From Zygotorulaspora mrakii (lineage: Eukaryota > Ascomycota > Saccharomycetes > Saccharomycetales > Saccharomycetaceae): DNA of 64,000 nucleotides. Within the stretch, counting starts at the first letter, position 1. Every line of letters starts with the position of its first letter. The translations under genes were made by a program, and so were the position numbers. Under the pieces are notes generated by a model. That model was not told the origin of the DNA. It did not search any database and saw only the letters and a program-made list of their open reading frames with translations. Positions 50,063-59,789 of this stretch are shown piece by piece. The stretch is from the NCBI RefSeq assembly GCF_013402915.1, contig NC_050721.1, positions 496,001-560,000 on the forward strand, given 5' to 3'.

Positions 50063-53002
50063 TTAAAACTTCCTTTTTTTGCTTGGACGGGAATTTTTGG
50101 CTTTCTTTTTCTCGTTGATTATTCTTTGCTTTCTTATTTGTTCAATAGAGTGTAGTTCATTGCCAGCACCGGAAGTCTTGTAGCCTTTAACTGGAGTACC
50201 CCTTTCCAGAGCCTGTTTAACTTTCTTCTTTTGTTTCTCATAATCATCTCTATGTCTATCAGGTACTTTAGGTGCCTTCATTTGCTTATGTTTGAAATTT
50301 CTACCAAAACTACTACTTGTATCCGATTTAGTTGGGTTGCTCAACATATTCGTTCCAGTTGTTGATTCCCTACTGCCTACCTTAGGTTGTTTCAAATTTC
50401 TAGCTTTTGACCATTCGTCATACTTACCTGATCTGAAAGAGGCAGGGATTTTTTGTCCACTTTCACCAATAATATACTTTTTGTTGTCTAAACCTTGTGA
50501 GTTGACGTATTTCTTTCTCTTTTTATCCCATTTGACAGTAGCAGTTTGCTTGTGTACCTGAACTTTATCATCTGAATTAACATCGTATGCAACTTGAGCA
50601 GCATCCGTTGTAAATCCACTTGTAAGTTGCATTTGATCATTTTGTGAGCCATTTGCGGGTGCATAATGGCTGAGAAAGAAATTTGGATCTTTGAAAGACT
50701 TGGGTCTAGCATTTTTCTTACTTTTGCTACTATCTGAGTTCAATATTTGGTCTGCATCTTCAAATTGGTCCAATACTTCTGCAGGTATATCGTAGCTGTT
50801 TTCTTCAGCTTCATTTCCTAGTACTTCATCCTCAATATTGTGCGAGAGACCTGCTTTTCTTTCCTTCTCTTGTAGTTCATGTCTTCTGCGCGCTTTTTCT
50901 TGAATTGGGGCAACTTGCTCTCTTCTTTTCTTCATCAGCATTGAAGTGTCATCATCCGCATTTCTTGAGAACTCAAACACCGTTTCCTTATTTCTTCTTC
51001 CTTGGAGTCGAGCTAGGAAATCCAATTTTTCCTTTTCCAAATTTTTACCAAATATTACGTTCTGTTCGTCCCAACCAGAACGCAGCACTTCTTTGCTTCT
51101 TTTCACGGATTCAGCAGAAGCAGGCGATCTGGTCCGCATATATAACTTTTCAGCTTTCAGTGAGACGCCCTTCAAAGTTTGCATTTCAAATTCGGTCATA
51201 AGGTTCTTGTGTAAGTCACCCATGCCCTCCAAATCTAGTCTTGGAGCTGAGCCTAAAACTATTCTGCCTGTATAGTTGACCTTTGGCGGCTGGAACAACA
51301 ACTCATCCTTGCCGTTTTCAATCCACTTTTCCTTCAGCAAATCACATGTTGATTCATACATAGGTGTTGTGAGTATCTTTTTACCTAGGAAAAGTTCCAG
51401 GTCCAGCAAATAGGCTAACTCTGACTCCGAAGCAATCGAATAAGCCCAACCTCTGTTACCAGCTCTTGCCGTTCTACCCACACGATGGATAAAGACTTTT
51501 GAAGAAACTGGTAATGTGTAGTTGATGACATTGGCAAGCATTGGAATATCGACACCTCTTGCAGCAACATCTGTGACAACAAGAATAGATGTAAAGCCCG
51601 CTCTGAAATTGAAGAGCTGCCTTTTACGAGCATGCTGATCTAATGTACCATAGATATATGAAACCAGATAGCCGAATCTTTTCAAAAGGTTTGTAATATA
51701 TTCGACGTGATGTCTTGTAGGAACAAAAACAATAGTTGACTTTTCAGACGGAAGCTCGTTGGCATAGGCTAATTTCACTCTCTTCGACTTCTCCTTCTTA
51801 TGCTTCCTAATCTTCTTTCCATTTTTTTCACGATGATCGTCATCCTCATCACTATCATCGTGACTTTTGGCTTCATCCCTTATCATTTTGAGTTGTTCTT
51901 CAGTTGCTAATGGTACTTGAATGACCTCCTGCAGCAAATGAAGTAAATTTGCCTCTCTTTCATCATTTTTGGAAGCCAAGAACAACATTTCCAAATTGTC
52001 TGAAATTTGACTCTCTGCATCCAAACGTACTAAAACAGGATTTGTGAGACCAGCTTTTGCAAAGTCGACTAAAGAAGTTGGCAAAGTAGCCGAAAATAAT
52101 AAAGTCTGACGCGTAGAAGGAAGAGCGGCTAATAGTTCATTTAATTGCTCTTTGAAACCCAACTCGAATAATCTATCACTCTCATCAAAAACAACATATT
52201 CGACACTTTTCAACTCCAAACTCATTTCAACCTTCAAATGTAAAAACCGACCTGGTGTAGCCACAATGACATCAGGATTTGACATCATCATACTAAACTG
52301 CTCTTCAAGGGAATCACCACCCGTCAACAAGACGCTACGTAGATCCGAGCCCTTAGCGAAATCCTTAAAAACTTTGTACGTTTGCATTGCCAGTTCTCTA
52401 GAAGGGGATAAAATAACGACACGAGCACCAATTTTACCAGAATGACACTTGAGTTTTTCGATCATTGGCAAAATAAATGCTGCCGTTTTACCGGAACCAG
52501 TACGTGCCATCCCCACAATGTCTCTTTTTTGCAAAATCAATGGAATCGTTTTGCGTTGAATTGGAGTTGGTTGCTGAAATCCCTTTCTCTTTATATTACT
52601 TATGATAAACTTCGAAAAACCAAAACTTGGGAAACTGCCTTTCTTGAATTTCTTTGTGGCCTCCGCAGTAGTGGAAAAATACTCATTCACGTCATCATCA
52701 TCACTTTTGGCAGCTCTATCGTCCTCATCGTCTGAAAGCTCCATAACGGGAAACGCTAGATCCTGTTTCCTTGTCTTCTTCTTGGCAGGCTTTGAGTCTT
52801 CTTTTTCGTCATCACTGAATTCTATAATATCCTGGGTTTCTTGATTAACAAGATCATCGTCATAATCATCGCTATTTTCATCGCTGCTACTATCACTAGA
52901 GTTCAAAGCAATGTCACCAGCGATATCAAACGCTTCACCTTCGTCATCACTGCCCTGCGAGATGGTCTCCTGGCTAAGCTTTCTTTTCAAACCTGTAGCC
53001 AT
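50063..53002 (-). CDS. DBP10: DEAD-box RNA helicase Dbp10, 60S biogenesis
   Basis: Nucleolar helicase for early 60S pre-ribosome assembly. Of 979 residues (S. cerevisiae 995), the helicase core is about 125-545: PTPIQRKTIP, ARTGSGKTAAF (Walker A), FSATLPTS (motif III), FVPTRHHVEY, TDVAARGVDIP and HRVGRTARAGNRG (motif VI). Motif II reads VFDESDRL (273-276 DESD) in place of DEAD. An acidic N-terminus and a very basic C-terminal tail (KNSRPSKKRKF) complete it. The two RecA lobes are joined by an acidic/basic insertion. Its promoter has a PAC/RRPE pair. Confidence 0.96.
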   Translation of the reverse strand: MATGLKRKLSQETISQGSDDEGEAFDIAGDIALNSSDSSSDENSDDYDDDLVNQETQDIIEFSDDEKEDSKPAKKKTRKQDLAFPVMELSDDEDDRAAKSDDDDVNEYFSTTAEATKKFKKGSFPSFGFSKFIISNIKRKGFQQPTPIQRKTIPLILQKRDIVGMARTGSGKTAAFILPMIEKLKCHSGKIGARVVILSPSRELAMQTYKVFKDFAKGSDLRSVLLTGGDSLEEQFSMMMSNPDVIVATPGRFLHLKVEMSLELKSVEYVVFDESDRLFELGFKEQLNELLAALPSTRQTLLFSATLPTSLVDFAKAGLTNPVLVRLDAESQISDNLEMLFLASKNDEREANLLHLLQEVIQVPLATEEQLKMIRDEAKSHDDSDEDDDHREKNGKKIRKHKKEKSKRVKLAYANELPSEKSTIVFVPTRHHVEYITNLLKRFGYLVSYIYGTLDQHARKRQLFNFRAGFTSILVVTDVAARGVDIPMLANVINYTLPVSSKVFIHRVGRTARAGNRGWAYSIASESELAYLLDLELFLGKKILTTPMYESTCDLLKEKWIENGKDELLFQPPKVNYTGRIVLGSAPRLDLEGMGDLHKNLMTEFEMQTLKGVSLKAEKLYMRTRSPASAESVKRSKEVLRSGWDEQNVIFGKNLEKEKLDFLARLQGRRNKETVFEFSRNADDDTSMLMKKRREQVAPIQEKARRRHELQEKERKAGLSHNIEDEVLGNEAEENSYDIPAEVLDQFEDADQILNSDSSKSKKNARPKSFKDPNFFLSHYAPANGSQNDQMQLTSGFTTDAAQVAYDVNSDDKVQVHKQTATVKWDKKRKKYVNSQGLDNKKYIIGESGQKIPASFRSGKYDEWSKARNLKQPKVGSRESTTGTNMLSNPTKSDTSSSFGRNFKHKQMKAPKVPDRHRDDYEKQKKKVKQALERGTPVKGYKTSGAGNELHSIEQIRKQRIINEKKKAKNSRPSKKRKF

Positions 53003-53125
53003 TACTTCTTTTCACGTAGATTAAGCTAGCTCTGAGGTAGTAGACAGCTCGAGCAGAGGGTTGTATACTTGATATCAATATATAGTACTTTCTACAAAAG
53101 TATTTGAACCCAATCACTTTTTTTC

Positions 53126-53152
53126 AGCTCATCGCGATGCCTAAAATTTTCA
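53126..53152. promoter_or_regulatory. PAC and RRPE motifs upstream of DBP10
   Basis: On the minus strand, GCGATGAGCT (53135-53126) is a full PAC element, and TGAAAATTTT (53152-53143) is an RRPE-type element 7 bp further upstream. Both lie about 125-150 bp before the DBP10 ATG. The pair marks co-regulated ribosome-biogenesis genes in yeasts (Dot6/Tod6 bind PAC, Stb3 binds RRPE). The 243-bp region is shared with divergent SLM3. Confidence 0.75.
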
Positions 53153-53245
53153 TTGTCAGCAAAAATGTAAAGGCGCCAGAATTTCAAGCAGTGAATAAGT
53201 CAAAATACAGATTCATGAAAAAAAAGCTGTAATTACATAATACCT

Positions 53246-54493
53246 ATGCTATCGAATCTAGCTAAATTGGCAGTTAAAAGGAATCCAATTGGATACAAAC
53301 CACAAGTATGGCCTGGAAAATTTGACAACATTGTGATTGCCATGTCGTCTGGGGTGGACTCGTCCGTGTCGGCGGCACTTTTTGCTGGATATCCCAACGC
53401 CAAAGGTATTTATATGCAGAATTGGACCAAAGAACAATCTTTAACAGACCCATCAGACGAGCCATGCTATGAGAGGGATTGGAAGGATGTGGTGCGTGTC
53501 GCCGAACACTTAAACTTGCCCGTTGAAAGGGTCAATTTTGAAAAAGATTACTGGATAGATGTTTTCGAACCCATGCTACTGCAATACGACCAAGGTTTGA
53601 CGCCCAACCCGGATATCGGATGCAACAGATTTGTGAAATTCGGGAAGCTACGAGAAGTCTTGGATCAAAAATATGGCTCCAACAACTATTGGCTTGTCAC
53701 AGGCCATTATGCAAGAGTTTTAGCTGATGTACGTGCTGGTAGTCATCAACATCTTTTGAGGAGTTTTTACACAAAGAAGGATCAAAGTTACTATCTGTCA
53801 CAAATCAACTTTGATATCTTGGGACAGCTGTTGCTACCAATGGGTCATTTGACGAAACCGGAAGTGCGACGTGTTGCCGACTCGATGCAATTGCCTACAG
53901 CGAACAAACCTGATTCTCAGGGGATCTGCTTTGTAAATAACTCACAGCATGGCAAATTTAACAAGTTTCTGCAACATTACCTACCCGATTCCACTGGTAA
54001 TATAGTCACCGTGGATGAGTCCAGTGGCATCAAAAGAGTGTGGGGCTCACACCAAGGCTTATGGTCATACACAATTGGACAAAAGATCGGCCTTTCAATG
54101 CCACAGGGAGATCCAAGATACTCTGGTGCGTGGTATGTAGCTGAGAAACTGAGGGACACAAACGAACTTGTCATTGTGCGAGGCAAAGATCACGACAGTT
54201 TGTTGAAAAATCAAGTCACCATTCAGAATTTCAAAATTCTAGGCTGTAGTCCAGAGGAATTTTACGACCTCCTAAATTCTACGTCGGTCAGGGGACATAT
54301 CACAATGCAATATCGTTCACTTCAGGATCCAATTACTGTCCATTCGTATGAGTTTACGCATAAAGACAAGGGAGAACTTGCCCTTAAATTGAAATTGGAA
54401 TCCAAGCAACGGGCAATGGCTCCAGGACAATACTGCTGCCTCTACATGGGAGCTAGGGTTCTAGGAAGCGGTCCAATCACTGAAACATTATGA
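53246..54493 (+). CDS. SLM3: Mitochondrial tRNA 2-thiouridylase (MnmA/Mtu1)
   Basis: Thiolates the wobble uridine of mitochondrial tRNAs for Lys, Glu and Gln. The 415 residues (S. cerevisiae 417) begin with a basic, acid-free leader (MLSNLAKLAVKRNPIGYK) suited to import. The PP-loop is at about 31-43 (AMSSGVDSSVSAA). The first catalytic cysteine lies in NPDIGCNRFVKFGKL and the second in SQGICFVN. The C-terminal barrel region has the conserved APGQYCCLY. Only one ATG precedes the PP-loop closely. It pairs divergently with DBP10 as in S. cerevisiae. Confidence 0.95.
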   Translation: MLSNLAKLAVKRNPIGYKPQVWPGKFDNIVIAMSSGVDSSVSAALFAGYPNAKGIYMQNWTKEQSLTDPSDEPCYERDWKDVVRVAEHLNLPVERVNFEKDYWIDVFEPMLLQYDQGLTPNPDIGCNRFVKFGKLREVLDQKYGSNNYWLVTGHYARVLADVRAGSHQHLLRSFYTKKDQSYYLSQINFDILGQLLLPMGHLTKPEVRRVADSMQLPTANKPDSQGICFVNNSQHGKFNKFLQHYLPDSTGNIVTVDESSGIKRVWGSHQGLWSYTIGQKIGLSMPQGDPRYSGAWYVAEKLRDTNELVIVRGKDHDSLLKNQVTIQNFKILGCSPEEFYDLLNSTSVRGHITMQYRSLQDPITVHSYEFTHKDKGELALKLKLESKQRAMAPGQYCCLYMGARVLGSGPITETL

Positions 54494-54669
54494 GTTTCAT
54501 CAACTTATTGACCTTTTCATGATTCATTATGAAGTTAATACCACGTGAGGTTGCAGAAGATGACATAAACCCACACCTGGTGTTATACCAACCAAGAAGA
54601 AAGCTCAACAATTCAATCGATTGCATATAAATATTTAACGTTCAATAGCGCTTTTATAGTCCTGCTCTT

Positions 54670-55791
54670 ATGCATACACTCAGCAGTCATAGTAAGTTAG
54701 TAAGGATGTCGTTCGAGAGAGAGCTATTAGTGGCAACGCAGGCCGTCCGCAAAGCTTCGCTGTTGACAAAGAGAATTCAGGCACAGGTCATTGCTCATAG
54801 AGCTTCTACAACCATCACTAAAAGCGACAATTCGCCAGTAACTGTTGGTGATTACGCTGCTCAAACAATTATCATCAATGCTATCAAGGCAAATTTCCCA
54901 GATGATGAAATTGTCGGTGAAGAATCTTCCAAAGGTCTTGAAGATTCATTTGTCAGTGATATTCTACGCGAATTGAACGAGAATGACAAGGTTTTCAATG
55001 CCGAATACGACGTCGAAGATCAGAAATTACTTTCCAATTCTGCATTTCCATTGAAGACAATTCAGGACGTGAAAACTGTTATCGATTTTGGAAACTCTAA
55101 AGGTGGCAACAAGGGCAGAATTTGGTGCTTGGATCCTATTGATGGTACCAAGGGTTTCTTAAGAGGTGAGCAATTTGCTGTTTGCCTGGCACTGATAATA
55201 GATGGTAACCCTAGAATTGGAATCATTGGCTGCCCTAATCTGAGTCTTGAAGATTATGGCGGCAAAGATCTGGAGGGCCATGAACCATTTGGATACATAT
55301 TTCGTGCCGTAGAAGGCATGGGATCTTTCTATGCTTCAGCAGCTAAAGTTTCCTCTAAGGACTCTACCTTGTGGGCTAAAACACACGTGAGGAAATTGAC
55401 TAGTACAAACGATATGGTTTCCTTGGAGGGTGTAGAGAAAGGTCACTCTTCTCATGACGAACAATCGCAGATCAAAAGCTCATTAGGTATTTCAAGTTCA
55501 TTGCATTTAGATTCCCAAGTTAAATACTGTCTTTTGGCTTTAGGTTTAGGAGACGTGTATCTCCGTTTACCGATCAAACTCGACTACCAAGAAAAGATCT
55601 GGGACCATGCCGCTGGAAATGTCATTGTAATCGAAGCCGGGGGAATTCATACAAGCGCTATGAAGAACGAACCTTTAGATTTTGGCCAAGGGAGAACTCT
55701 ACTTACAAAGGGAGTTATAGCCTCTTGCGGCCCTGAAGAACTTCATGATCTGGTCGTTAGAACTTCTGAGAGGTCGATTTCCAGTAGATGA
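54670..55791 (+). CDS. MET22: 3'(2'),5'-bisphosphate nucleotidase
   Basis: Removes the 3'-phosphate from PAP and PAPS by-products of sulfate assimilation; its inhibition by sodium and lithium makes it a salt-tolerance determinant (HAL2). It is an inositol-monophosphatase fold enzyme. Metal-site motifs are GEESS (near 80), WCLDPIDGTKGFLRGEQFA and WDHAAGNVIV. From ATG 54670 it has 373 residues; from ATG 54706 (MSFERELLVATQAVRK) it has 361 and aligns with the S. cerevisiae start. The first ATG has C at -3, the second A, so the shorter form is likely dominant. The 12 extra residues lack acids. Confidence 0.95.
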   Translation: MHTLSSHSKLVRMSFERELLVATQAVRKASLLTKRIQAQVIAHRASTTITKSDNSPVTVGDYAAQTIIINAIKANFPDDEIVGEESSKGLEDSFVSDILRELNENDKVFNAEYDVEDQKLLSNSAFPLKTIQDVKTVIDFGNSKGGNKGRIWCLDPIDGTKGFLRGEQFAVCLALIIDGNPRIGIIGCPNLSLEDYGGKDLEGHEPFGYIFRAVEGMGSFYASAAKVSSKDSTLWAKTHVRKLTSTNDMVSLEGVEKGHSSHDEQSQIKSSLGISSSLHLDSQVKYCLLALGLGDVYLRLPIKLDYQEKIWDHAAGNVIVIEAGGIHTSAMKNEPLDFGQGRTLLTKGVIASCGPEELHDLVVRTSERSISSR

Positions 55792-56951
55792 GTATTCGAT
55801 ATGTAAGTTCTTACATATAGACTTATAGACAACTATCTAAGCGGTTGAGTGGCAAGAAATGTCCATTACTTCCTTGTGAATTATCTCAATTTCAAGAGTG
55901 AAGATAGTTCAGCAAAGCATTCCCCTTGTTAAAAGCGTTTACATCCAGAGAATGATTCGTTTTCACACATTCAGCTACCGGCGAATTAGATACGGTAAAA
56001 AGGAACACCCTGATGTGCACTAAGTATATGCCCGAAAAGTATTTACTATTTCAACAGGTAGTTCTGCAATGCAAACGTATATATAAACTCAGTAAGAACC
56101 TACTATCATCGGGTTCATATACGACATAAAGGAAGTTGTAATGAGTACCGAGAGCAGAAACACTGAAAGCTCCAAATAACTGCATTGATCCTGCTGGGAA
56201 GTTTACAATAACAAGATTAAAAACTAAATAACAGCCTTATACAGTGCAGGCAGGCGAAACGCAGATACATCAGAAGTTATGCCACCTAAAAATGAGTCTA
56301 AAATGGCTAGGGAGATGCTCCTCAAAGCTGAAAAACCTGGGATGGTGAACAAGATCATAATTTATGGCACATTGAAGCAAGCAGACAATAATGGAAAATA
56401 CCAGTTAATAGAGATGAAATAAGCACTATAATAGGAACTTGTCCTGGTGGATTGAGTTGCTTTAAAGGTTTCCGAATTCTTTATACAATGCTTGTTGCTA
56501 AAATTATTCGTGCTGTTTGTAGGTTTTTCATATCGGCCTCAGGTGAGGTCCCTCATAATTTACAAATTTTTGCAAGATATGAATGAGGGTCAACTGAAAT
56601 ATAATTAGAAAAATTCAATATATTAATCTGTAGTTTGGCGAGTATCGGGGCACCAGGGATAGTTTGCAACAAGGGTCTGCAAGCTCTATTATTTTCTCAG
56701 CACAGCGAACTATAGGTGATTCAGGAAATTTGCCACCTGTTTTCGCGGTTAGTAAACTGGCGTTGGTGGACCAACTGAATACAGTTGTAGTCGAGGTTGC
56801 CGGTAAATCTCGTTTACAGTTCACTAAGCTTCCTGTGAAGTTTGTGGAATTGCGTTCCTTTGTGTGTTGCTCAAACATTAATGTCATCAAGAGAAAAGCG
56901 CTGCAAATTTATAGTATAAAGGTGTAGAAAGGGACTAAGATTGCTACATTG
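55792..56951. other. MET22-GPR1 intergenic region
   Basis: 1160 bp between same-strand genes. It holds a 47-codon open frame (listed separately), a TATATATAAA-type stretch near 56079-56090, and a relatively GC-richer piece (56640-56930) without coding signs. TTTGCCACC at 56729-56737 equals the Rpn4 (PACE) consensus on the minus strand, probably by chance. No tRNA is seen. GPR1 likely has a long upstream region. Confidence 0.45.
56279..56422 (+). CDS. Possible small protein, 47 residues, unrecognised
   Basis: ATG to TAA in the long MET22-GPR1 gap. The peptide begins MPPKNESKMAREMLLKAEKP and ends KYQLIEMK. It is basic, with no signal peptide or membrane segment. I do not recognise it. Several in-frame ATGs and a coherent composition make it slightly more gene-like than its surroundings, but a frame this short is expected by chance in a 1.1 kb gap. 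It could be a gene remnant. Confidence 0.15.
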   Translation: MPPKNESKMAREMLLKAEKPGMVNKIIIYGTLKQADNNGKYQLIEMK

Positions 56952-59552
56952 ATGCCACATAATACCTTTTTCGGAAATTTGGAGGTACCAGGACCGAATG
57001 GGACATTGCCAGTACCTCCACAACTTTTGCATAAGAATACCACAACGGTCAACCAGATTCTAGGTCTTCCGGGGATGTTTTCGACATTTAGTGGCCATGA
57101 CCTCAGGAACTTACGAATATTGGCAATCACGGCTTCATCCTTATCAATAGTTTCATGCGTTGTATCCGTATTTTTTCTTCTGAATATTGATAGAAGGAGA
57201 CGAACATTCAGGCATGATTTGGTTTTTTTTTTATTTATCTGTGATTTAGTGAAAGCATTCGTGCTTATGATATATCCTTTGGTGATATTGGTGCGCAATG
57301 ATGTCTATTCTAGTCCCCAATTCTACAATACGTTGGGCTGGTTTACGGCGTATTGCGTAGAAGGTGCAGACTTGGCCATCTTTTTCTTTGCAATTCACTT
57401 TGCTTTACTTATATTCAAGCCATCTTGGAAATGGCGTAACAAGAGGTCCAAAAATGTGGAAGGTGGTCTTTACCAGTTCAGAGCATACATCTGGCCAATA
57501 ACTGCATTGGCTCCCCTTGTACTGGCTAGTCTGGCGTTTGTTAATTTTAAGCTTATAGATACTCAAGACCTCATCGACAATACTGTGGTAGTTCTCGACA
57601 ATAATAATTATCACTTCGACGATTTCGCTAAATTAGGTGGTTATAAACCGTACAGTGCATGGTGTTACTTACCACCGTTTCCACTTTGGTATAAGCTGGT
57701 TTTAAGTTGGGGACCAAGATATTTTGTGATTGTTTTCATATTTGTTCTTTATTTGTCCATATACATCTTCGTAAGAAGACAGAGTAGTAGGATTAAAAGC
57801 CAAATTCATGATTTTAAACATAAGCAAGAAGCCGAAAGGGAGAAGGCAAGAATTAAAACCTCCTTAGGCATGCTACTTTGGGGGATTCAAAAATATGTGC
57901 TTATCCCATTTTTGCATATTTTGAAAAATTTAAGGAACTTCCTTTTTCTCTCTTTAGAGGATTCTTCAGATTCATCAAGGGGCAAGAGTATTCCGAGCTC
58001 TTTGTTCTCCTATCGAGCAGAGGATGATGCTTCTTGCATTTCCAACCATGCAACCAACTCTAATAGAAAATCTGAATATTATGCATCAAAAATGAACGAA
58101 TCTTCTATTCGGTATGTACCAGGCGTTGCTATGGACGAATCAAAGAACGGTGAAATTTCAAATAATAATAGGGGATTTAAGAGCCTCAGCGATCTTCAAA
58201 ATATCGCACCAACTGAAGTGAATGCTAATCCAAAGAGGATATCAATAACAGGAAAAGGTTTTTACCACTACAGTGAAAATGATGTAGTGAAAGTTACCAA
58301 TGAAGCTCATCACGAGGTTCCTGGGCCAAACCAAGGTGATAACTCTTTCCAGACTTTCTTCTCACCTATTGAACAACCTTTTATTAAGAATGATAGTGTA
58401 GAAGAGGACAGGATATCTAACGGCCATCAAGAAGTTGGACCTCAAACAGTTGTTCAAGGAGAAAGTACCTTCAATGAAGTTCAAGCTACTTTCCAGAAAC
58501 AAACTTATGCGGATATGAAAAAACGTAGAATGCAAATTCAAAAAAATTTAAGGTCTATATTCGTCTATCCGTTTTCATATATTGCCATTTGGATTTTCCC
58601 TTTGATTGTAGATGCCACACAATACAATATTGAACCTATTCATGGTCCTGTTGTTTGGCTCGTTTACCTAGCGACTATAGCTCAGCCCTTGAATGGCTTT
58701 GTGGACGCTGTTGTATTTTTATACAGAGAAAAACCGTGGAAATATTCATGGCGTGATGTTCAAGCGAAGGAATTAGCCGAAAAGTGTCACGCAAAGGGTG
58801 ATATGGATAGAAAAGACTTATATGAGCTTTATAATAGCGATTGGGGTAGAAAGGGATGGTATTACTGTGGAAGGTTCAAAAAGAAAGAATGCTTGCGTCA
58901 TAAACCACAAAGATGGAAACGTGCAATATGGTTTGTGAATAGATTTTTCGTAGGTCTCATCAGGAATAATTTCTCATATGAAGATAATTGTGATGACTCC
59001 TCTTATTGGAGCCGGTATTACTTACTAGATAGAAATTGTCAACCGACTGACGGCTCAAAAAGCGCCCCTCATGAAAGGCAACTATCGTTCCCTTCGGACT
59101 CAACCACGACGAGTGACTGTTTCATCAATGGATTAAGCTACGTCGAGGTTCCCATTTTCTGGAGATTTATACATTTGTTCCCGATGCTGAAGGGCGTCGA
59201 TTTGGATGAATTAAACCGTGAGTTGCGTTTGAAAACTCTCGGCGATGAATTCTCTGGAAGAACTGCCCCAAGAAATTTGAGCACTCCAGAATGCAGTGCT
59301 AATATGAGTATTTTCAAGCCAAATTATTCCGTCGGTGGCTCTGGAAAAACAGGATTTTCCCAAGAGAAGTTCCACCTTGAACCCTCGTATACTCATGATA
59401 ATTTCAACTTGAATACTGATTTTAGCGATGTAGTAAAAAATCTGGCACCAACTTCCATGGATGCTCATAATCATGATGATGAAAACAAAGTCCAAACCAA
59501 TGATGATATGGATATGATGGCATTCTTAAAAGGTTCAAGTTCATTAGCATGA
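56952..59552 (+). CDS. GPR1: Plasma-membrane G-protein-coupled receptor Gpr1
   Basis: Glucose/sucrose receptor acting through Gpa2 on adenylate cyclase, controlling growth and filamentation. Of 866 residues, membrane spans 1-5 lie at about 55-275 (conserved GLPGMFSTF, NTLGWFTAYCVEGADLAIFFFAIHFALLIFKPSWKWRNKRS, GGYKPYSAWCYLPPFPLWYK). A long third intracellular loop follows (about 280-515), then spans 6-7 after MKKRRMQIQKNLRSIFVYP (about 530-595). The cytoplasmic tail binds Gpa2 (VPIFWRFIHLFPMLKGVDLDELNRELR). The third loop lacks the long polyasparagine of S. cerevisiae Gpr1 (961 residues). The true ATG is 56952; the preceding codon is TTG. Confidence 0.95.
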   Translation: MPHNTFFGNLEVPGPNGTLPVPPQLLHKNTTTVNQILGLPGMFSTFSGHDLRNLRILAITASSLSIVSCVVSVFFLLNIDRRRRTFRHDLVFFLFICDLVKAFVLMIYPLVILVRNDVYSSPQFYNTLGWFTAYCVEGADLAIFFFAIHFALLIFKPSWKWRNKRSKNVEGGLYQFRAYIWPITALAPLVLASLAFVNFKLIDTQDLIDNTVVVLDNNNYHFDDFAKLGGYKPYSAWCYLPPFPLWYKLVLSWGPRYFVIVFIFVLYLSIYIFVRRQSSRIKSQIHDFKHKQEAEREKARIKTSLGMLLWGIQKYVLIPFLHILKNLRNFLFLSLEDSSDSSRGKSIPSSLFSYRAEDDASCISNHATNSNRKSEYYASKMNESSIRYVPGVAMDESKNGEISNNNRGFKSLSDLQNIAPTEVNANPKRISITGKGFYHYSENDVVKVTNEAHHEVPGPNQGDNSFQTFFSPIEQPFIKNDSVEEDRISNGHQEVGPQTVVQGESTFNEVQATFQKQTYADMKKRRMQIQKNLRSIFVYPFSYIAIWIFPLIVDATQYNIEPIHGPVVWLVYLATIAQPLNGFVDAVVFLYREKPWKYSWRDVQAKELAEKCHAKGDMDRKDLYELYNSDWGRKGWYYCGRFKKKECLRHKPQRWKRAIWFVNRFFVGLIRNNFSYEDNCDDSSYWSRYYLLDRNCQPTDGSKSAPHERQLSFPSDSTTTSDCFINGLSYVEVPIFWRFIHLFPMLKGVDLDELNRELRLKTLGDEFSGRTAPRNLSTPECSANMSIFKPNYSVGGSGKTGFSQEKFHLEPSYTHDNFNLNTDFSDVVKNLAPTSMDAHNHDDENKVQTNDDMDMMAFLKGSSSLA

Positions 59553-59789
59553 AAAAGGACTATAAAAATTAATAATAGTAATTAAATAACAATAATCTAA
59601 AAAAATAATAGTAGTATATAACAAGTAGCTCCCCTGCTTTCTTTTAATGATCAGTCTTCCTTTGGACAAGCATATTGGCTTTTGTTAAATAAATCAAGAT
59701 TTCAGAAGTTCGAAATAAAGGGTTACTGAAGTCGGAGAGCTCAAATAAGACAATAATGGGATATCTAACAGAATAAATAAAAAAGAGAA

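Noticed and set aside
56729..56737. TTTGCCACC, the Rpn4 PACE element, upstream of GPR1
   Set aside because: A 9-mer like this is expected about once in a window of this size on two strands, and GPR1 is not a proteasome gene.
56615..56927. Overlapping 87- and 91-codon frames before GPR1
   Set aside because: Opposite-strand overlapping frames with no homology I recognise and no conserved motif; best read as the GPR1 upstream region.
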